Positions 1 to 12,522 are shown, counted from the first letter of the stretch. The stretch: DNA of 64,000 nucleotides from Candidatus Altimarinota bacterium (GCA_028691535.1 JAQUZB010000001.1:62001-126000); one strand, 5' to 3'. Program-made: numbers and translations. Notes: generated by a model from the sequence alone, not told the origin.

Positions 1-353
1 ATAAAATAGTATTTAGAATTATCAGCGTTTTCTATTATTTTTTCTACTATTCAAGTAGTATCAACATGACCAGAAACAAAGTGTCAATCCATAGTATCAC
101 TAAGTTTTAGACTTCATTCAACATTGAAATAATCTCAAATATGCTTTGTTTTAAAGTTTGTTTTTTTAATAGATTCTTCCATTACAAAAAAACTATATTT
201 TTCATTATCACTTTCTATAATTGTCATACAGGCTCAATCATGAGCTATACTTATACCTTTTTTTAGAGATTTTTTAAATATATTTTCAACTGTATAAGTT
301 CAATTATTTATATTTAAAATACGAGCTTTATTTTCTATTATTCAAGAAAACAT
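1..353 (-). CDS. ribE: Riboflavin synthase alpha subunit, C-terminus cut by window edge
   Basis: Riboflavin synthase joins two 6,7-dimethyl-8-ribityllumazine molecules to make riboflavin. With UGA read as Gly the protein starts MFSGIIENKA, close to the family start MFTGIIE, and continues with a Cys-containing segment (AHDGACMTII), KKTNF, and GDYFNVEGSLKLSDTMDGH followed by FVSGHVDTTG, the family's lumazine-binding repeat signature. About 117 residues of the usual roughly 200 are present; the gene runs off base 1. It lies downstream of tgt on the same strand but behind a strong hairpin, so it is probably transcribed separately. Riboflavin synthesis is uncommon in CPR genomes. Identification is confident from motifs. 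Confidence 0.9.
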
Positions 354-391
354 ATTATTTTAATTACTATATAAATTATAGTTATTATAGA

Positions 392-430
392 AAAAAAATA
401 AATAAAAGCAAAGCTTTTATTTATTTTTTT
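392..430 (-). terminator. Hairpin terminator after tgt
   Basis: Perfect 18-bp inverted repeat (392-409 against 413-430, loop AAA) flanked by A and T runs, so it can act in either direction. The tgt stop codon (421-423) lies inside the arm. Confidence 0.8.
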
Positions 431-1617
431 AATACATCTTTAGGATATTTTTCCCAAAATTTATTTCTAAATTCTTCGTATCTATTTTCAAGTATTGCTA
501 CTCTTGCTTTTTTTGCTATGTGTATAAGAAAATGTAAGTTATGATAACTAAGTAATTGCATACCAAGCATTTCATCTTCTTGAATCAAATGTCTTAAGTA
601 TCATTTACTATAATTTTTACAAACTTTACATTCACATTCTGGATCTAGAGGTGTTTTATCAAGTCTAAATTTTAAGTTTGTAATTTTTAAGTTTCAAGTG
701 TAGGTAAAAGCTACTCAATGCCTACCAAGTCTTGTAGGTAAAACACAATCAAACATATCAATTCATCTATAAATTCATTCAACTAAATCTTCAGGAGTTC
801 AAACTCACATAAGATATCTTGGTTTATTTTTAGGTAATTTATCTTTGATTACATCAAGAGTTTTATACATATCAAGTTTTGGTTCTCAAACTGATAATCA
901 TCAAATTGCAACTCAAGGAGTATCTAAATTTCATATAAAAAGTGCACTTTCAGTTCTTAAATCTGCATAATTTACTCATTGAACAATAGGGAATAGTGCT
1001 TGTTCATAAGTTCATTCATTTCTTCTTTTTTCATTGTTTTCTTTCCATTTTTTTACACATCTTTCTGCCCATCTATGTGTTCTTTCCATAGCTTTTCTTG
1101 CATATTCTTTATTTGATTTTCAAGGTGCACATTCATCAAATGCCATTATTATATCTGCTCAAATATTACTTTGAATATCCATAACACTTTCAGCATCAAA
1201 ATAGTGTTTTGATCCATCAATAAAACTTCTAAAATGAACTCATTCTTCAGTTATTTTTACTAGAGATTCTTTTTTTTCTCAATGTTTTAATTCAGTAGTA
1301 GGTCTTAAATTTCAAAGCGAAAACACTTGAAATCAACCTGAATCAGTAAGTATTGGTTTATTATAATTTTGAAATTTATGAGCTCAACCAAATTCTTTTA
1401 GAGTTAAATCTCCTGGTCTTAGAAAAAGGTGATAAGTATTGTTTAAAATTATCTCAGCTCACATTTCATCAAGTTCTTCTCTATGGATTCATTTTACACT
1501 TGTTTTAGTTCAAACAGGCATAAAAACTGGAGTTTTAAAACTACCATGTTCTGTAAAAAATTCTCATGCTCTTGCAAAAGAGTCAGTATTTTCTAAATTA
1601 AACTTAAAATCAAACAT
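421..1617 (-). CDS. tgt: tRNA-guanine transglycosylase
   Basis: Tgt exchanges guanine-34 of GUN-anticodon tRNAs for a queuosine precursor. The 398-residue protein has the family signatures in order: [23 protein letters not shown] with the catalytic-site Asp, [10 protein letters not shown], and near the C-terminus a zinc site CECKVC followed by H in [11 protein letters not shown]. Length matches the family (about 375-400). The start at 1617 gives the normal N-terminus MFDFKFN. All the glycines of the TDSGG and related motifs include UGA codons. No queuosine synthesis gene is visible in this window, so preQ1 or queuine may be salvaged. The stop sits in a bidirectional hairpin. Confidence 0.96.
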
Positions 1618-1692
1618 TTTTTTGTATTATTTTTAAAAATTTGGCAAAATATTAGGTTTTTTTTGTAAAAAAGCAAATAAAAAGAAGAAGGA

Positions 1693-2292
1693 TTAAAATC
1701 CTTCTTCTTCCAATTCATGTAACATTTTTTTTAGATTTTCAACTTTCTTTTTATCTCTTTCATATTTTTGAGAATTTGTTTTATATTTAAACTCTTTTAA
1801 TAATTCAACAGATGCATGTTTCCATTCTGGATCATTTATCTTTATATTTTTTACAATTTCTATTTCTCTTTTTATATCATTATTCTTTTGTAAAAAATCA
1901 TCTCTTCAAAGATTATCCATATCAGCATCTTTTATTATTTCTTCATAATAATTTTGAGGATTTTTATATGCTGGATCAGTTGCTAAAATTATTTTTTCAA
2001 TTAAGTTTATTTTTTCTGTTGGATAAAAAACACTTTTTAAATAATTTTTTGCAATTCTTGCTCAAAAAATTTCATTATGATCATATTGTATTACAAATCA
2101 AGTATCATGAAATAATCATGCTAATGCTAATATTTCAATATCTGATTTATTTAATCATTCTTTTTCAGCTAAATAAATAGCTCTAGTCATTACATCAATA
2201 GCATGTCAATAACTATGATAATAATGATTTTCAAGAGGATAAAGTAGTTTATTTACATATTTTTTAGCATTCTGTATAATATTTTCATTCAT
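1693..2292 (-). CDS. HD-domain metal-dependent phosphohydrolase
   Basis: A 199-residue HD-superfamily protein. Candidate metal ligands are visible in order: His in NHYYHSYGHA (about 24-32), the HD pair in LAGLFHDTGF, His in YDHNEIFGA, and Asp in IIKDADMDNLG. This layout resembles small soluble HD hydrolases acting on nucleotides or phosphoesters; the substrate cannot be told from sequence. The C-terminal 60 residues are Lys/Glu-rich and helical. It starts 7 bases after the rseP stop, so the two genes are very likely co-transcribed. Confidence 0.8.
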
Positions 2293-2299
2293 TATTTTA

Positions 2300-3706
2300 C
2301 TAATTATTAAATATTTTATTTATATCATTATATGCTATTATTAAACTTAATGCAATTAATAGAACGAAAAAAGAAAAATGAATTATATTTTCTATTTTTT
2401 CGTTTATAGCTTTTTTTCAAAATATTTTTTTAATAGTTGAATTTATGAGTATAAATATAAATCTTCATCAATCAAGTGCTGGAATTGGAAGTAAATTAAA
2501 TACTCATAAATTTATTGAAATTATTGCTCAAATAATTATTAGAAAAATAAATCAGGCGCTAAGTGAATTATTTATAAAATCAACTATTCAAATTGGTCAG
2601 CTTAGGCTTTGTATTGCTTCTTGTCTTTCTACAGGAGTTTCAGGATTAAAGATTTTTTTAACAAGGATTCATATTCATTTAAATGTTAAAAGAATTTGAT
2701 TTTTTGTTTCCAAAAAAGCATATTTTCACGAATCAACTATGTTATATTTTAATATATAGTTATCATTTATTTTTATATTTTCTCAAATATAAGTTCATAT
2801 TTTTCACTCATTAGGAATACTTATTTTTATAAAACTTCATCATACATATCACTTTTCTCAATCCATTCCTATTTTTCAAGCATTTATATAAAATGCTATA
2901 TCTTTTCAGACATTTGCTATTATTATTTTAGTTAATTCTTGAGGAATATTTATATCTAAAATATTTGCTTTTTCTCATCATTCACAATCTGCATAATCAA
3001 TCATTTTTGAATTACAAGTATATACTTGATTTAATATATCTCATTCTTTTAATCAAGAATTTTCTGCAATACTTCAGGAAATCGGATATAAGATTACTCA
3101 AGTTTTTTTTATCAATAATCATGACTCAATTGCTTGCTCTTTTGTTGGAATTATTTTTAAATCAAGAGATATTTCTATCTTATCATTTATTCAAATTGGT
3201 TTTATTCAAACTAAAAAAAGTATAAAAAATATAAAAAATGCTAATACAAAGTTCATAAAAATTCAAGCAAGCATTATGATTGCTTGTTGCCAACTTGGCT
3301 TATTTGCAAGATTATATGATGAATTATTTTCTTCAAGTAATTTAAGTATTTCCTCTTTTTCTTGTTTTCAAATTTTTTCTCAAGATTTATAAAATATATC
3401 TTTATTTTTTTTAAGATCATTTTCTAAATCTAGATTATTGTAGAGTTTTTTATTTTTATCATATACTAAAAAAGTATTTGGAGTTTCTCAAGTAAGTTTT
3501 ACAAATCAACCTAAAGGAAGCCAATTTAAACTAAAAAGAGTTCATTTTTTATCTATGAAAAGCTTTTTGGCACGAGGAGGTATTCAAAGTCAAAATTCTT
3601 CAACTTTTACTCAAAATTTTCTAGCAGCAGTGAAATGTCACAATTCGTGAATTAATACTACAATTGAAAAAATTATTATGGATACAATTATTCAAATTAT
3701 TATCAT
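2300..3706 (-). CDS. rseP: Site-2 intramembrane metalloprotease RseP (M50B)
   Basis: Zinc protease cleaving membrane-anchored substrates within the bilayer, typically anti-sigma factors. The first membrane segment carries LIHELGHFTAARKFG, the HEXXH zinc motif, followed by GIPPRAKK and LPLGGFVKL. A middle PDZ-like portion (SGSIAENSGLKENDIL) and a C-terminal IPALDGGRFIF segment supplying the third zinc ligand complete the family order. Length 468 is slightly above the usual 350-450 because of a charged insert after the first PDZ strand region. No anti-sigma or sigma gene is adjacent, so its substrate is unknown. Followed after 7 bases by the HD hydrolase gene. Confidence 0.93.
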
Positions 3707-3784
3707 TTTTATGTTTATGAAAATCTAATGTAAAAATATTAGTTAATAAAATGGAAAAGTAAAATCTTTATTTGCTTATATTTT

Positions 3785-3812
3785 TTGCAAATATGAGCTT
3801 TTATGCTATAAT
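3785..3812 (+). promoter_or_regulatory. Promoter of the 1395-residue protein gene
   Basis: TTGCAA (3785-3790), 16-base spacer, TATAAT (3807-3812) preceded by TGC, an extended -10. It lies 27 bases before the start codon. Confidence 0.6.
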
Positions 3813-3839
3813 AAATAAAATATTTTTTAATAATTATTT

Positions 3840-6800
3840 ATGTCTGATTTAAATAATATATCAAATAATGATAAATCTGTAGAATTAAGTGGACAAAAAC
3901 AAGAAACTTTGTTTAATAAATTTATAACAGATTTTTCAAATTCATATTTTTCTTGAGATGAAAAAAACTCTAGATTAGATTCAATTTTTAAATCAAAAAA
4001 TTTAAGTTCAGATTTAAAAAAAGAATTAGAATTATTTTTAGCTTTGAAAAGTGATGAATTTTCTTCTTGAATAACTCGTTTAGATTTAAAAAAATTAAAT
4101 GTTTTTGATTTTAGAAAAAAATTACTATCAAAATATCTAGAATTACAAAATAAAAGACAAAATTTAAAAGATAAAATTTTGAGTGATTATGATATTCCTA
4201 AAAATCAAATTGTTACTATTGATACTAAAATATGATCTTTAAGTGATTTTAAAATTGATAATTTACTGAAAAAAGAAAATTTGAGATCAAATTTTCTAAA
4301 TACAATATTTACAACTTTAATAAAAAAACAAGATATTATTAAAGATTTCTTTTTAAAATTTGATATATTAACTTGATATACTGATTTTTCTCAAGAAAAA
4401 AAAGATGCTATAATGAAAATATTTAATAATGATGGTACTTTAAGAAAGATAGATATAAGAATTCTAGATGAATTATTTGAAGCATGAATTTTTAATTTAG
4501 AACAAAAAAAAGAAATAGTATCTTATTTTATACCTAGTATTTCTCTAGCTGATATTAGAAGATTAAAATTATATTGAGCTAATACAGATAAATCATTAAA
4601 TAATTTTAAAGAATCAATTATTGATTCATTTTTAAATGAAAATGATATAAACTTTGATACTGAAAATCAAGATTTTAAGGAATCTATTTTATCTTTAATA
4701 AATGAAGATAATATTAAAATACCTAGTTTAGAATTATTATATTCTGATAATCTTAGTATTGATAAATTGGATGAATTAATTGAAACCAATGATTTCAATG
4801 ATTTTGTGAATCTATATAATAAAAAATTAGAAGAAGCATATACTCATGAATCTAACTCTGAATTTAAAGAATGATTTGAGTCATTTAAAAAACAATTATT
4901 AGAATTAAATAATGTTAATTGATTAGATAATTTTAAAGAATGAAATTATATAGTATTAGATTTATACCTTGAAACTGATGAAAAACCAGATAAAGACATA
5001 TCTAAACAATTTTTTAAAATTAAAAAATTAGATAATTGAGAATTTTGATTATCATTAATCGACTCATGATTTTCAAGTATTGATTTTATGTCAAATGATT
5101 CTAAAGATATAAGTTATAAAAATTTTATAACTCTTTTATCTAAGTGATTAAAAATAAATTCTGAAAGATTTATAATATCAAAATGTAATTTTTTATCAAA
5201 AAAATCACTAGATGAAAATATAAATAAATGATTAATTGAATTAACTTTAGATGATAAAACTAAAATTGAATTAGATGATGAATATAATTTATCAAAATTA
5301 AAAGAAGAAAAAGAAATACTTGAGAGTGAAAAATATAAAAAAGTATCTGAATTAGATGAAATTAAAGAACTTGATAAAAAAATCTCTGAAATTAATTTAG
5401 AGATATCAAGTACTTTTATTAGTGAAGAAAAAAAATTAGAACTTTTATCTAAATTAGAAGAAGTTTTGACTAAAAAAGAAAAAATGATAAATGAATTATT
5501 TGAATCTGACGATTCAAATTTATCTCAAGATTTCTTAGATATAAAAGATAAATTAAATGAAGTTGAAGTAAATATATTTAATTTAGAAAATATTTATTCA
5601 TATGATAAATTACTTAAAAATTTAGATGAATTTGATATAGAAGGTAAAAAATATGGTTTATCGGAGTGATTATCATTTAATTCTACTAAGTGAATTTTTA
5701 CAATTACTAAAATAGATAGAAATAATAATACAATAGATGTTAATTGAATATGATGAATAAGCAATGAAATCCAATTTAAAGATTTTTTTCAAGAATTTAA
5801 AAAAATAAAATCAAAAAGATTATCTTCATCTTTGAAATTTAATGATTTAGTAAGTAACATTTGTACTGATACATCACTTAAATCTGATATGATTGATTCA
5901 TGGTCAGGATTTGAAGTAAAAAATAATTGAATTCATAAAAAATGATCAACTAAAAATGTAGAATATGATTATTTAAAATCAACAGAATCAAATGAATTAT
6001 TAAAAATCGAAAATATTTCTTGAGATAAGGCATTAGTTAGCTTTTGAGAGTATGATGATTATGAGAGAAATAATAAATGAGAAATAAAGAAAGATAAAAA
6101 ATGAGATAAAATTAGAAAACAAAGTATAACTATGTTTTCTTGATCAAATAGATTAGTATCAATTTCTTGGTTAGAGTCATGGATTAAATCTCAAACAGCA
6201 AATCCTTCATCTATTGACGAAAATAAAGATGTAGAAAAAACTGATATAAAATGAGAGAAAATAAAATGAAGTTTTCTATCTAGGTATTTAAATAGATTGT
6301 CAATTCATGATATAATTAGTTGATTTAAAATAGGTATTGATTCTATTGAATCATATTTAAAAGAATGAACTGATGAAAAAGCAGCAAGAGCTGCTCAATG
6401 AATGTTTGGTAAAATTTTACCTGAGGCACTTAGGGATGATTTAATGACAAGAGTTGAAGATAGTCAAAAGAAAAGATCAGAAGAATATATTAGTAAACTT
6501 TGAAATGTTGACTCATGGAAAGCAACAAGTATGATAATTGATTGGTTAAAAAATAAAGATGCACCACAATATTTAAAAGAAGCAGGAGCTTTATTTATGC
6601 TTCAAAAATATGGAGTATTATATGCAAAAGATTTATATGCATATAAATGAAAATTTTTATTTTATGAGTCATTTTGATGAAAAATATGAGATGAATTATT
6701 TGAAAAAGTTAAATCAAATGCAGCAAAAACACATCAAAATTTTACAGAAGAACAACTTGTTTATGAACTTTTAAAAGAGCAATGTAGAGAAAAATGATTT

Positions 6801-8027
6801 AATTGAATAAGAAGAAGATCTAGATTACATAAAGAATTTAAAAAACATAGAAATGTCTGAAAAGAAGATGAATTTCAAACATGACAAAATGATGCTAAAG
6901 ATGAAAGAACAATATGATCTAGAGTATGATGAGCAATGTGAGAATTAAAATGAGGTACATATGCAAATGCTAGATGATGGCTTGAAGAAGCTATAAATAA
7001 ATGATGAAGCATGGAAGAAATGAATAAAGTTCCATTTGTAATGGCTTTTTCATGAATTTCATATAATTTTGAACAAAATGAATTAGATAAACTTAAAAAT
7101 TTTCCTGCAAATAGTAGAATGGTACCTATTCTTAGATTTTTATCATATAGTAACGATATTGATTTAATTAATGAAACTATATTAGAAGTTTGTAAGAGAT
7201 ATAGTGAAATTAAGTGAGAAAAAGAAGTTTATAAAGATGCTTTAAAAATTTTTTCAAATCAAAAATCAAATTCTATAAGTGAAAGAGATAAAATTGAAAA
7301 AACAGAAATTTTTTATAAAAATCATTGAAAAGTAATAACTGATATACTTTATATGTTAAATACTTGAGAAGAGTCTAAAAATTCATATCTAAGCAAAATG
7401 ATACTTATAGAAAAAGATGATAGAGTAGATGCTGATGGTACTAGTAAATCGTGAAATGTTATATTTAAAAGATACTTTGATTCATTGCATGCATATACTT
7501 GAGAATTTGTATTTTGAAATGATGATTTATATTGAGATGCTTTTTCATGAAAATGAACTAGTTGAATAAATATACATAAAGCTACAAAAGAATTATTACA
7601 ACAAGTTCAATGATGAACATATAGATTGGCAAGTGCTTGACCTGCTATGTGGGATGAAATAAGTAATGAAATAGATTCAGTAATAAAAAGAGATTATGGA
7701 ATTTATTGACAATTTTGAAAAGAAAAAGATTTAAAAAATATAATTAGATGATTTATATGATGATTATTAGAAGCTCATGGTACAAACTCTATGGCTCTTA
7801 GATCTCTTGTTTCATCAAACTCTTCAACTGTTTATTCTAAATCAAAAGAATGGTGAATTGATTTAACAAAAATTATGAGATATTCATATTCTGATGTTTT
7901 AGATTTGAAGGCAGAATGATTAGTTAACGAATATGTAGATATTTTATTAAATTGAAAACAACAATCATGATCTAGTAAATTTGACGAAACTATTTTTGGT
8001 GTTAAAGATGCTATAAATAATATATAA
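3840..8027 (+). CDS. Giant 1395-residue protein of unknown function
   Basis: Not recognised. The frame is open for 1395 codons only if UGA is Gly. The protein is soluble-looking: no signal peptide or convincing membrane segment. Residues 1-450 are helical and Asp/Lys/Leu-rich. About 480-600 is a strong coiled coil (repeated KLDEIKELDKKISEIN-type heptads). From about 620 to 760 it is beta-rich. The C-terminal half, from about 850, is the best-ordered part, with AARAAQGMFGKILPEA, many Gly and aromatic residues and a basic patch GIRRRSRLHKEFKK. It is monocistronic, with its own extended -10 promoter and a perfect terminator. The size and isolation suggest a lineage-specific structural or scaffold protein; this is inference. 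Confidence 0.75.
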
Positions 8028-8059
8028 ATAAAAAAACCTTTTAAAAGGTTTTTTTATTT
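8026..8059. terminator. Shared bidirectional terminator
   Basis: Perfect 17-bp inverted repeat with no spacer, A-run on one side and T-run on the other. It contains the final bases of the stop of the giant gene (8025-8027) and the stop of the convergent prepilin-like gene (8054-8056). Confidence 0.85.
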
Positions 8060-8668
8060 ATAATTTGTAAGTATAGTTTTTAGTTCTACTTCATAATATC
8101 AAGTTCTTCAAGAATCTACCCATCTAACAATACTTCTTATTTCTAATCAATCATTTATAGATCAACCATTTGGTGTAAAATATGTTGTTTTTATTTGTCT
8201 AGTGAAATTATTATTTAAAACACTAACAACTCAACTTTGAGTATATAATCAATTTGTATCTAATCATATTCCATAAAAATTTCTATATGAAGAATTTGCA
8301 TAATTATCAGGGAATATTCATGCTTTTTCTAAAATCCATCTATTATCTACATCTCTATATATTTTATAATTTCAAAGATCTTCTATGTTGTTTGGTGCTG
8401 TATTTCAAATACATCCAGAATTATAATTAAATGTTTTCCAACAATTTTTTTTGTCAGAAGAAAAAAGCAACCAATTTGTATCTCTTATATTTGTTATTGC
8501 TTCAATTCATTCTTTTGCAATTTGAATAGCTTGTATCTTTGTTTCTAAACTATATATTACTTTTGTAGATGCAGAATATATACTATAAACTCAAGTTAAT
8601 CATATTACTATAACTAGTGTTACTATCATAGCTTCAGCAATTGTAGTTGCTATTTTTGATTTTTTCAT
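8054..8668 (-). CDS. Prepilin-like protein (type IV pilin/pseudopilin N-terminus)
   Basis: 204 residues. The N-terminus MKKSKIATTIAEAMIV then a 20-residue hydrophobic helix, with Glu five residues after Ala-6, has the form of a class III prepilin signal with Ala instead of the usual Gly before the cleavage site. The rest is a Trp/Tyr/Asn-rich globular domain with two Cys about 13 residues apart (KKNCWKTFNYNSGC) that could form a disulphide. This fits a minor pilin such as PilV/PulI type. No pilin peptidase or assembly ATPase is nearby. The start follows from the charged leader. Function as a pilin is inferred from the N-terminus only. Confidence 0.65.
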
Positions 8669-8736
8669 TTTACAAAAGAGAAAAATAAAGTAAATTATAA
8701 CTAAAATTACTTTAAATATAATAATTAAAAAAATAA

Positions 8737-9786
8737 ATGCAAAAATTTTCTATACATGATGAAAAAAAAGTAAAAGAACTACTTGAAGCAAACTGAGAAA
8801 AAGCTTTTAGATATAGTCAAATTGAAAATGCTATATATAAAAATTTTGTTACAAATTTCGATGAAATGAATACTCTTTCAATTAAAATAAGAGAATTATT
8901 AAAAGAAAATTGTTTTTTTAATTCTTTAGTTGTAGATGAACAAAAAACAAGTACAAATTGACAAACTACAAAGATTTTGTTTAAAACTGAGACTTGAGAA
9001 TTTATTGAAGCTGTAATAATGAGACATCTTACTTGAAGAGTAACTCTTTGTATCTCATGTCAAGCAGGTTGTCCTATGTGATGTACTTTTTGTGCAACTT
9101 GAAAATTATGACTTTTAAAAAATTTAACTACTTATGAAGTTATTGAGCAAATATATTATGCTGCAAAACTTTTAAATGATGAAGGTGATAAACTTAGAAA
9201 TATAGTTTATATGGGTATGTGAGAACCAATGCTTAATTATGAAGTAGTAAAAGAAACTATAAATATAGCAAACAACCAAAAAAAATTTGATCTAGCAAAT
9301 AGGAGAGTTACAGTTTCAACTTGCTGAATTGTACCTGGTATTAAAAAATTTACTAATGATTTTCCACAAACTAGTTTAGCTATAAGTCTTCATGCGCCAA
9401 ATGATGAAATCAGAAAACAAATAATGCCAGTTGATCATACTTATTCTCTAGATGAATTAATGAAAACACTAGATGAATATGTTGAAAAAACAAATAAAAG
9501 AATATTTTATGAATATATAATGATAAATTGAGTAAATGATAACATAAAACTTGCTCATGAATTATGAAAACTTCTAGAATGAAAATTAGCTCATGTAAAT
9601 TTTATTCCATATAATGCGTGAGAAGGAACTTGATGAACTTATACTGCCACTCCTAGATTTGTAATTGAAAAATTTCAAACTATATTACAACATTATGGTG
9701 TAGTATCTACTATTAGAGCTACAATGTGAGATGATATAAATGCCGCTTGCGGGCAATTAGCAAATAAAAAAGAAACTACTTCGTAG
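8737..9786 (+). CDS. rlmN: Dual-specificity 23S rRNA/tRNA adenine C2 methyltransferase RlmN
   Basis: Radical SAM enzyme that methylates C2 of A2503 in 23S rRNA and A37 of some tRNAs. Visible motifs: CISCQAGCPMGCTFCATG with the CxxxCxxC iron-sulfur ligands, YMGMGEPMLNY, VSTCGIVPGI, LAISLHAP, FIPYN and the C-terminal AACGQL with the catalytic methyl-accepting Cys. The 349-residue length is typical. It ends in UAG inside the right arm, next to the loop, of a long hairpin. Many of the motif glycines are UGA codons, which is direct support for the recoding. Confidence 0.96.
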
Positions 9787-9805
9787 TTTCTTTTTTATTT
9801 GCTAA
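9757..9805 (+). terminator. rlmN terminator
   Basis: Perfect 23-bp inverted repeat (9757-9779 against 9783-9805, loop TTC) ending in a T-rich arm; the rlmN stop codon (9784-9786) is inside the right arm next to the loop. Confidence 0.85.
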
Positions 9806-9917
9806 TAACATAAAAAAATATTTTGTCAAAGCAAAAATAATGGCTTTTGTTATTATTTTTTTACTTTTTTTCAAAAAACATATAATTAGTTGAACTTATT
9901 ATTATACTTACAATATT

Positions 9918-11525
9918 ATGAGACATTTAATTTTTAGAATTTTTTTAATTTCAATTTCAGGTATTTTATTATTGTCATATGTTTTTCCATGGCATAACTA
10001 CAATATAAATGTACCTTTTTCAGGAGGAGATTATAGATTATGACTTGATTTACAATGATGAATTGAATTGGATTACAAAATTGATTTATCAGAAGTTTCT
10101 AAAGCTTCAGATTATAATAGTAAAAAAGAAAAAGAAATTGTAGAATGATTAAAGTCAATAATTGATAAAAGAGTTGAAACATTAAATATAAATGATTCTG
10201 AAATAAATGATGCATCTTATGCATGAGAAAATCATATAATAGTTCAAATTCCTCTAAAATGAAATGATAGCTTAGAAAATAGTTTAAATATAGAAAAAGC
10301 TAAAGAAGCAATTTGAAAAGTAGTTAAAATTCAATTTAAAGAGAGAAAAACAAGTTTTACACAAGAAGATTTTGATGCTAGAACTAATATAGCACAATCT
10401 GCTTTAAATGAAGTTTCTGCATGAGAAAAATTTTCAGTTGTTGCTGCAAAAACATCTTTAAATCATGAAAATATTATTTCTTGAACTGTTTCTAGTTTAG
10501 AAGAGTTTATAAAAACTGATAAAGAAATAAAAAATAATCAATTAAATGAAGTTGAATTATTAGATTGAAATGTTTGATATTTATTAGTTGAAAATTATAT
10601 TAAAGATGCAAAAATAAATTATATATTTGTATCAAAAACTCCATCAGAATGGACTGCTGCGGTTGATTCTCAATGAAGAGTTTTAGATGATAAATATTTT
10701 TCACAATCATCAGTTCAATTTAATGATGCATTTCAACCAATGATTGAATTAGTTTTTAATAATGAATGAGCAGAAATTTTCTGAGAATTATCTAAAAGAT
10801 TAATTGGTCAACAAATGGCAATATTTGTTTGATGAGAGATGTTAACTGCACCTGTGATAAATGAAGCAATATATGGTTGAAAAGCTGTTATAACTTGAAA
10901 TTATACTCCTGATGAGGCAAAAAAATTATCAAACGATATAAATACATGAGTAGTACCAGCACCAATTTATTTAACTAGTGAAAAAACTATTGATTCAAAG
11001 ATTTGAGCAAGTTCACTTGAAAAGTTAGTTGTTGCTTGATATATGTGATTCTTATTAATATTTTTATTCTTAGTATTTACATATAGATTATCAGGTTTGA
11101 TGGCATCAGTATCTTTATTATTATATGTGCTTATTGTATTAGCAATAGTAAAAGTATTTTGAATAGTACTAACTCTAGCTTCAATCGCAGGTCTTATATT
11201 ATCTATATGAATCGCTATAGATTCAAATATTCTTATATTTGAAAGAATAAAAGAAGAATTAAGAAAATGAAATGATATTATGATATCAACTGATACATGA
11301 TTTAGAAAAACTTGGTCAGCTATATGGGATTCAAATTTTACATGACTTATTGTTTCATTTATATTATTTATATTTTGAGTTAATTTAATTAAATGATTTT
11401 GATTAATGTTATGACTTTGAATATTGGTTTCACTTTTTACTGTTATGTGGATTTCAAAAGTATTTTTACTTTTAAATTCAATTACTATAAAAAATAAAAA
11501 TACTTTTATCTGATTTAAAAAATAA
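9918..11525 (+). CDS. secD: Protein translocase subunit SecD
   Basis: SecD assists SecYEG-driven export using the proton gradient. The 535-residue protein has an N-terminal membrane helix, the family start of the periplasmic domain (FSGGDYRLGLDLQGG), a large extracytoplasmic P1 region with a GRVLDDKYF segment, GQQMAIFVGGEMLTAPVINE, and five C-terminal membrane helices containing LTLASIAGLILSIGIAIDSN and ILIFERIKEE. Length is normal for SecD alone; no SecF domain is fused and no secF follows, since the next gene is on the opposite strand. In many bacteria secD and secF are adjacent, so secF must be elsewhere or absent. Confidence 0.95.
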
Positions 11526-11552
11526 AAACCGCTTTAGCGGTTTTTATTTTTT
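11517..11552. terminator. Shared terminator between secD and the RnfD-like gene
   Basis: 16-bp inverted repeat (11517-11532 against 11537-11552, loop TTTA) with the GC core CCGC/GCGG and T-runs on both strands. The secD stop is in the left arm and the RnfD-like stop overlaps the right arm. Confidence 0.85.
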
Positions 11553-12522
11553 ATTTACATATTAAATTATTACATATATTATTTATTATAAAATCTGGTT
11601 TTCAATTTATGTAAAGTAAAGTTGATAATCATATAATTAATAAGATAGTAATTATATAAAAATATAAATTTAATAAATTATATTTATTTTTTATCTTTAT
11701 TATATTACTTTCTAAATACCATATAAGTGGAAGCTGCATAGTACTTATAAATAATGATCATAATAATGCATAAATATAATTTATAAAAAATGTTAATATA
11801 TAAAAAATTAGTACTAAGTTTATTGCATAAAAAAATCTAGATAATGATTTTCAAGGGACTGTTTTAGGATCACTTATCATATAAAACATAAATATAAAAA
11901 ACGTTACACTGAAGTATTCCATAGCAGTACTTACATTTACATAATTAGGTATAATTAAAAATAATATAAGATGTAAAAAGAAAAATGGTGCTAAATAGTC
12001 AATAAAATACTTAAATTTAAAAAATTCATAAACTCTATAATTTATGAAAACTCAAAGAAATCATATTATAGATATTATTAATATATATTTATAATTTAAT
12101 TCTCATATATAATTTCACCAGTGTAGTCACTCAGTCCATGTATAATTTTGAAATAAAATTAGAGTTACAAAAACTCACATATTCGATGGATTGAAAAAAT
12201 GTCTTCAATTTATTCTTATTAAATTCTTTCAGAGAATAGATATTAATCCTGCAAATAAATATATTATTAATAAATCACTTCTTAAAAATGTACTTATTCA
12301 AAATCATGAATTTAATCACGAAAATGGAAAGTGGAATTTTCAAGTTTTAATTCTTATAAATATGATATCTGTAATTATAGTCGTTGAAAATATAATAAGT
12401 AATTTTAAATAACTTAAATTTAATCAATAAAATTGAACTCAAATTATAATTATCATTACAAGTATTACAGTTTGATTTATTTGTATATTTGATAATATTA
12501 GTTTTTTTATTTTTTTATACAT
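11551..12522 (-). CDS. RnfD/NqrB-family membrane protein, orphan
   Basis: A 323-residue protein with about eight to ten hydrophobic helices. Two segments match the NQR2/RnfD/RnfE superfamily: GRHFFNPSNMGVF (the family's N-P-A-A-like loop) and MISDPKTVPGKSLSR (the family's D-P-K-T-S-P segment). In Rnf and Nqr complexes these loops bind flavin covalently or coordinate redox cofactors. No other rnf or nqr subunit is in the window, and the usual S/T-G-A-T flavinylation motif was not seen. It may be a redox subunit working with partners elsewhere, or a stand-alone relative. Family call is moderately sure; function is not. Confidence 0.65.
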
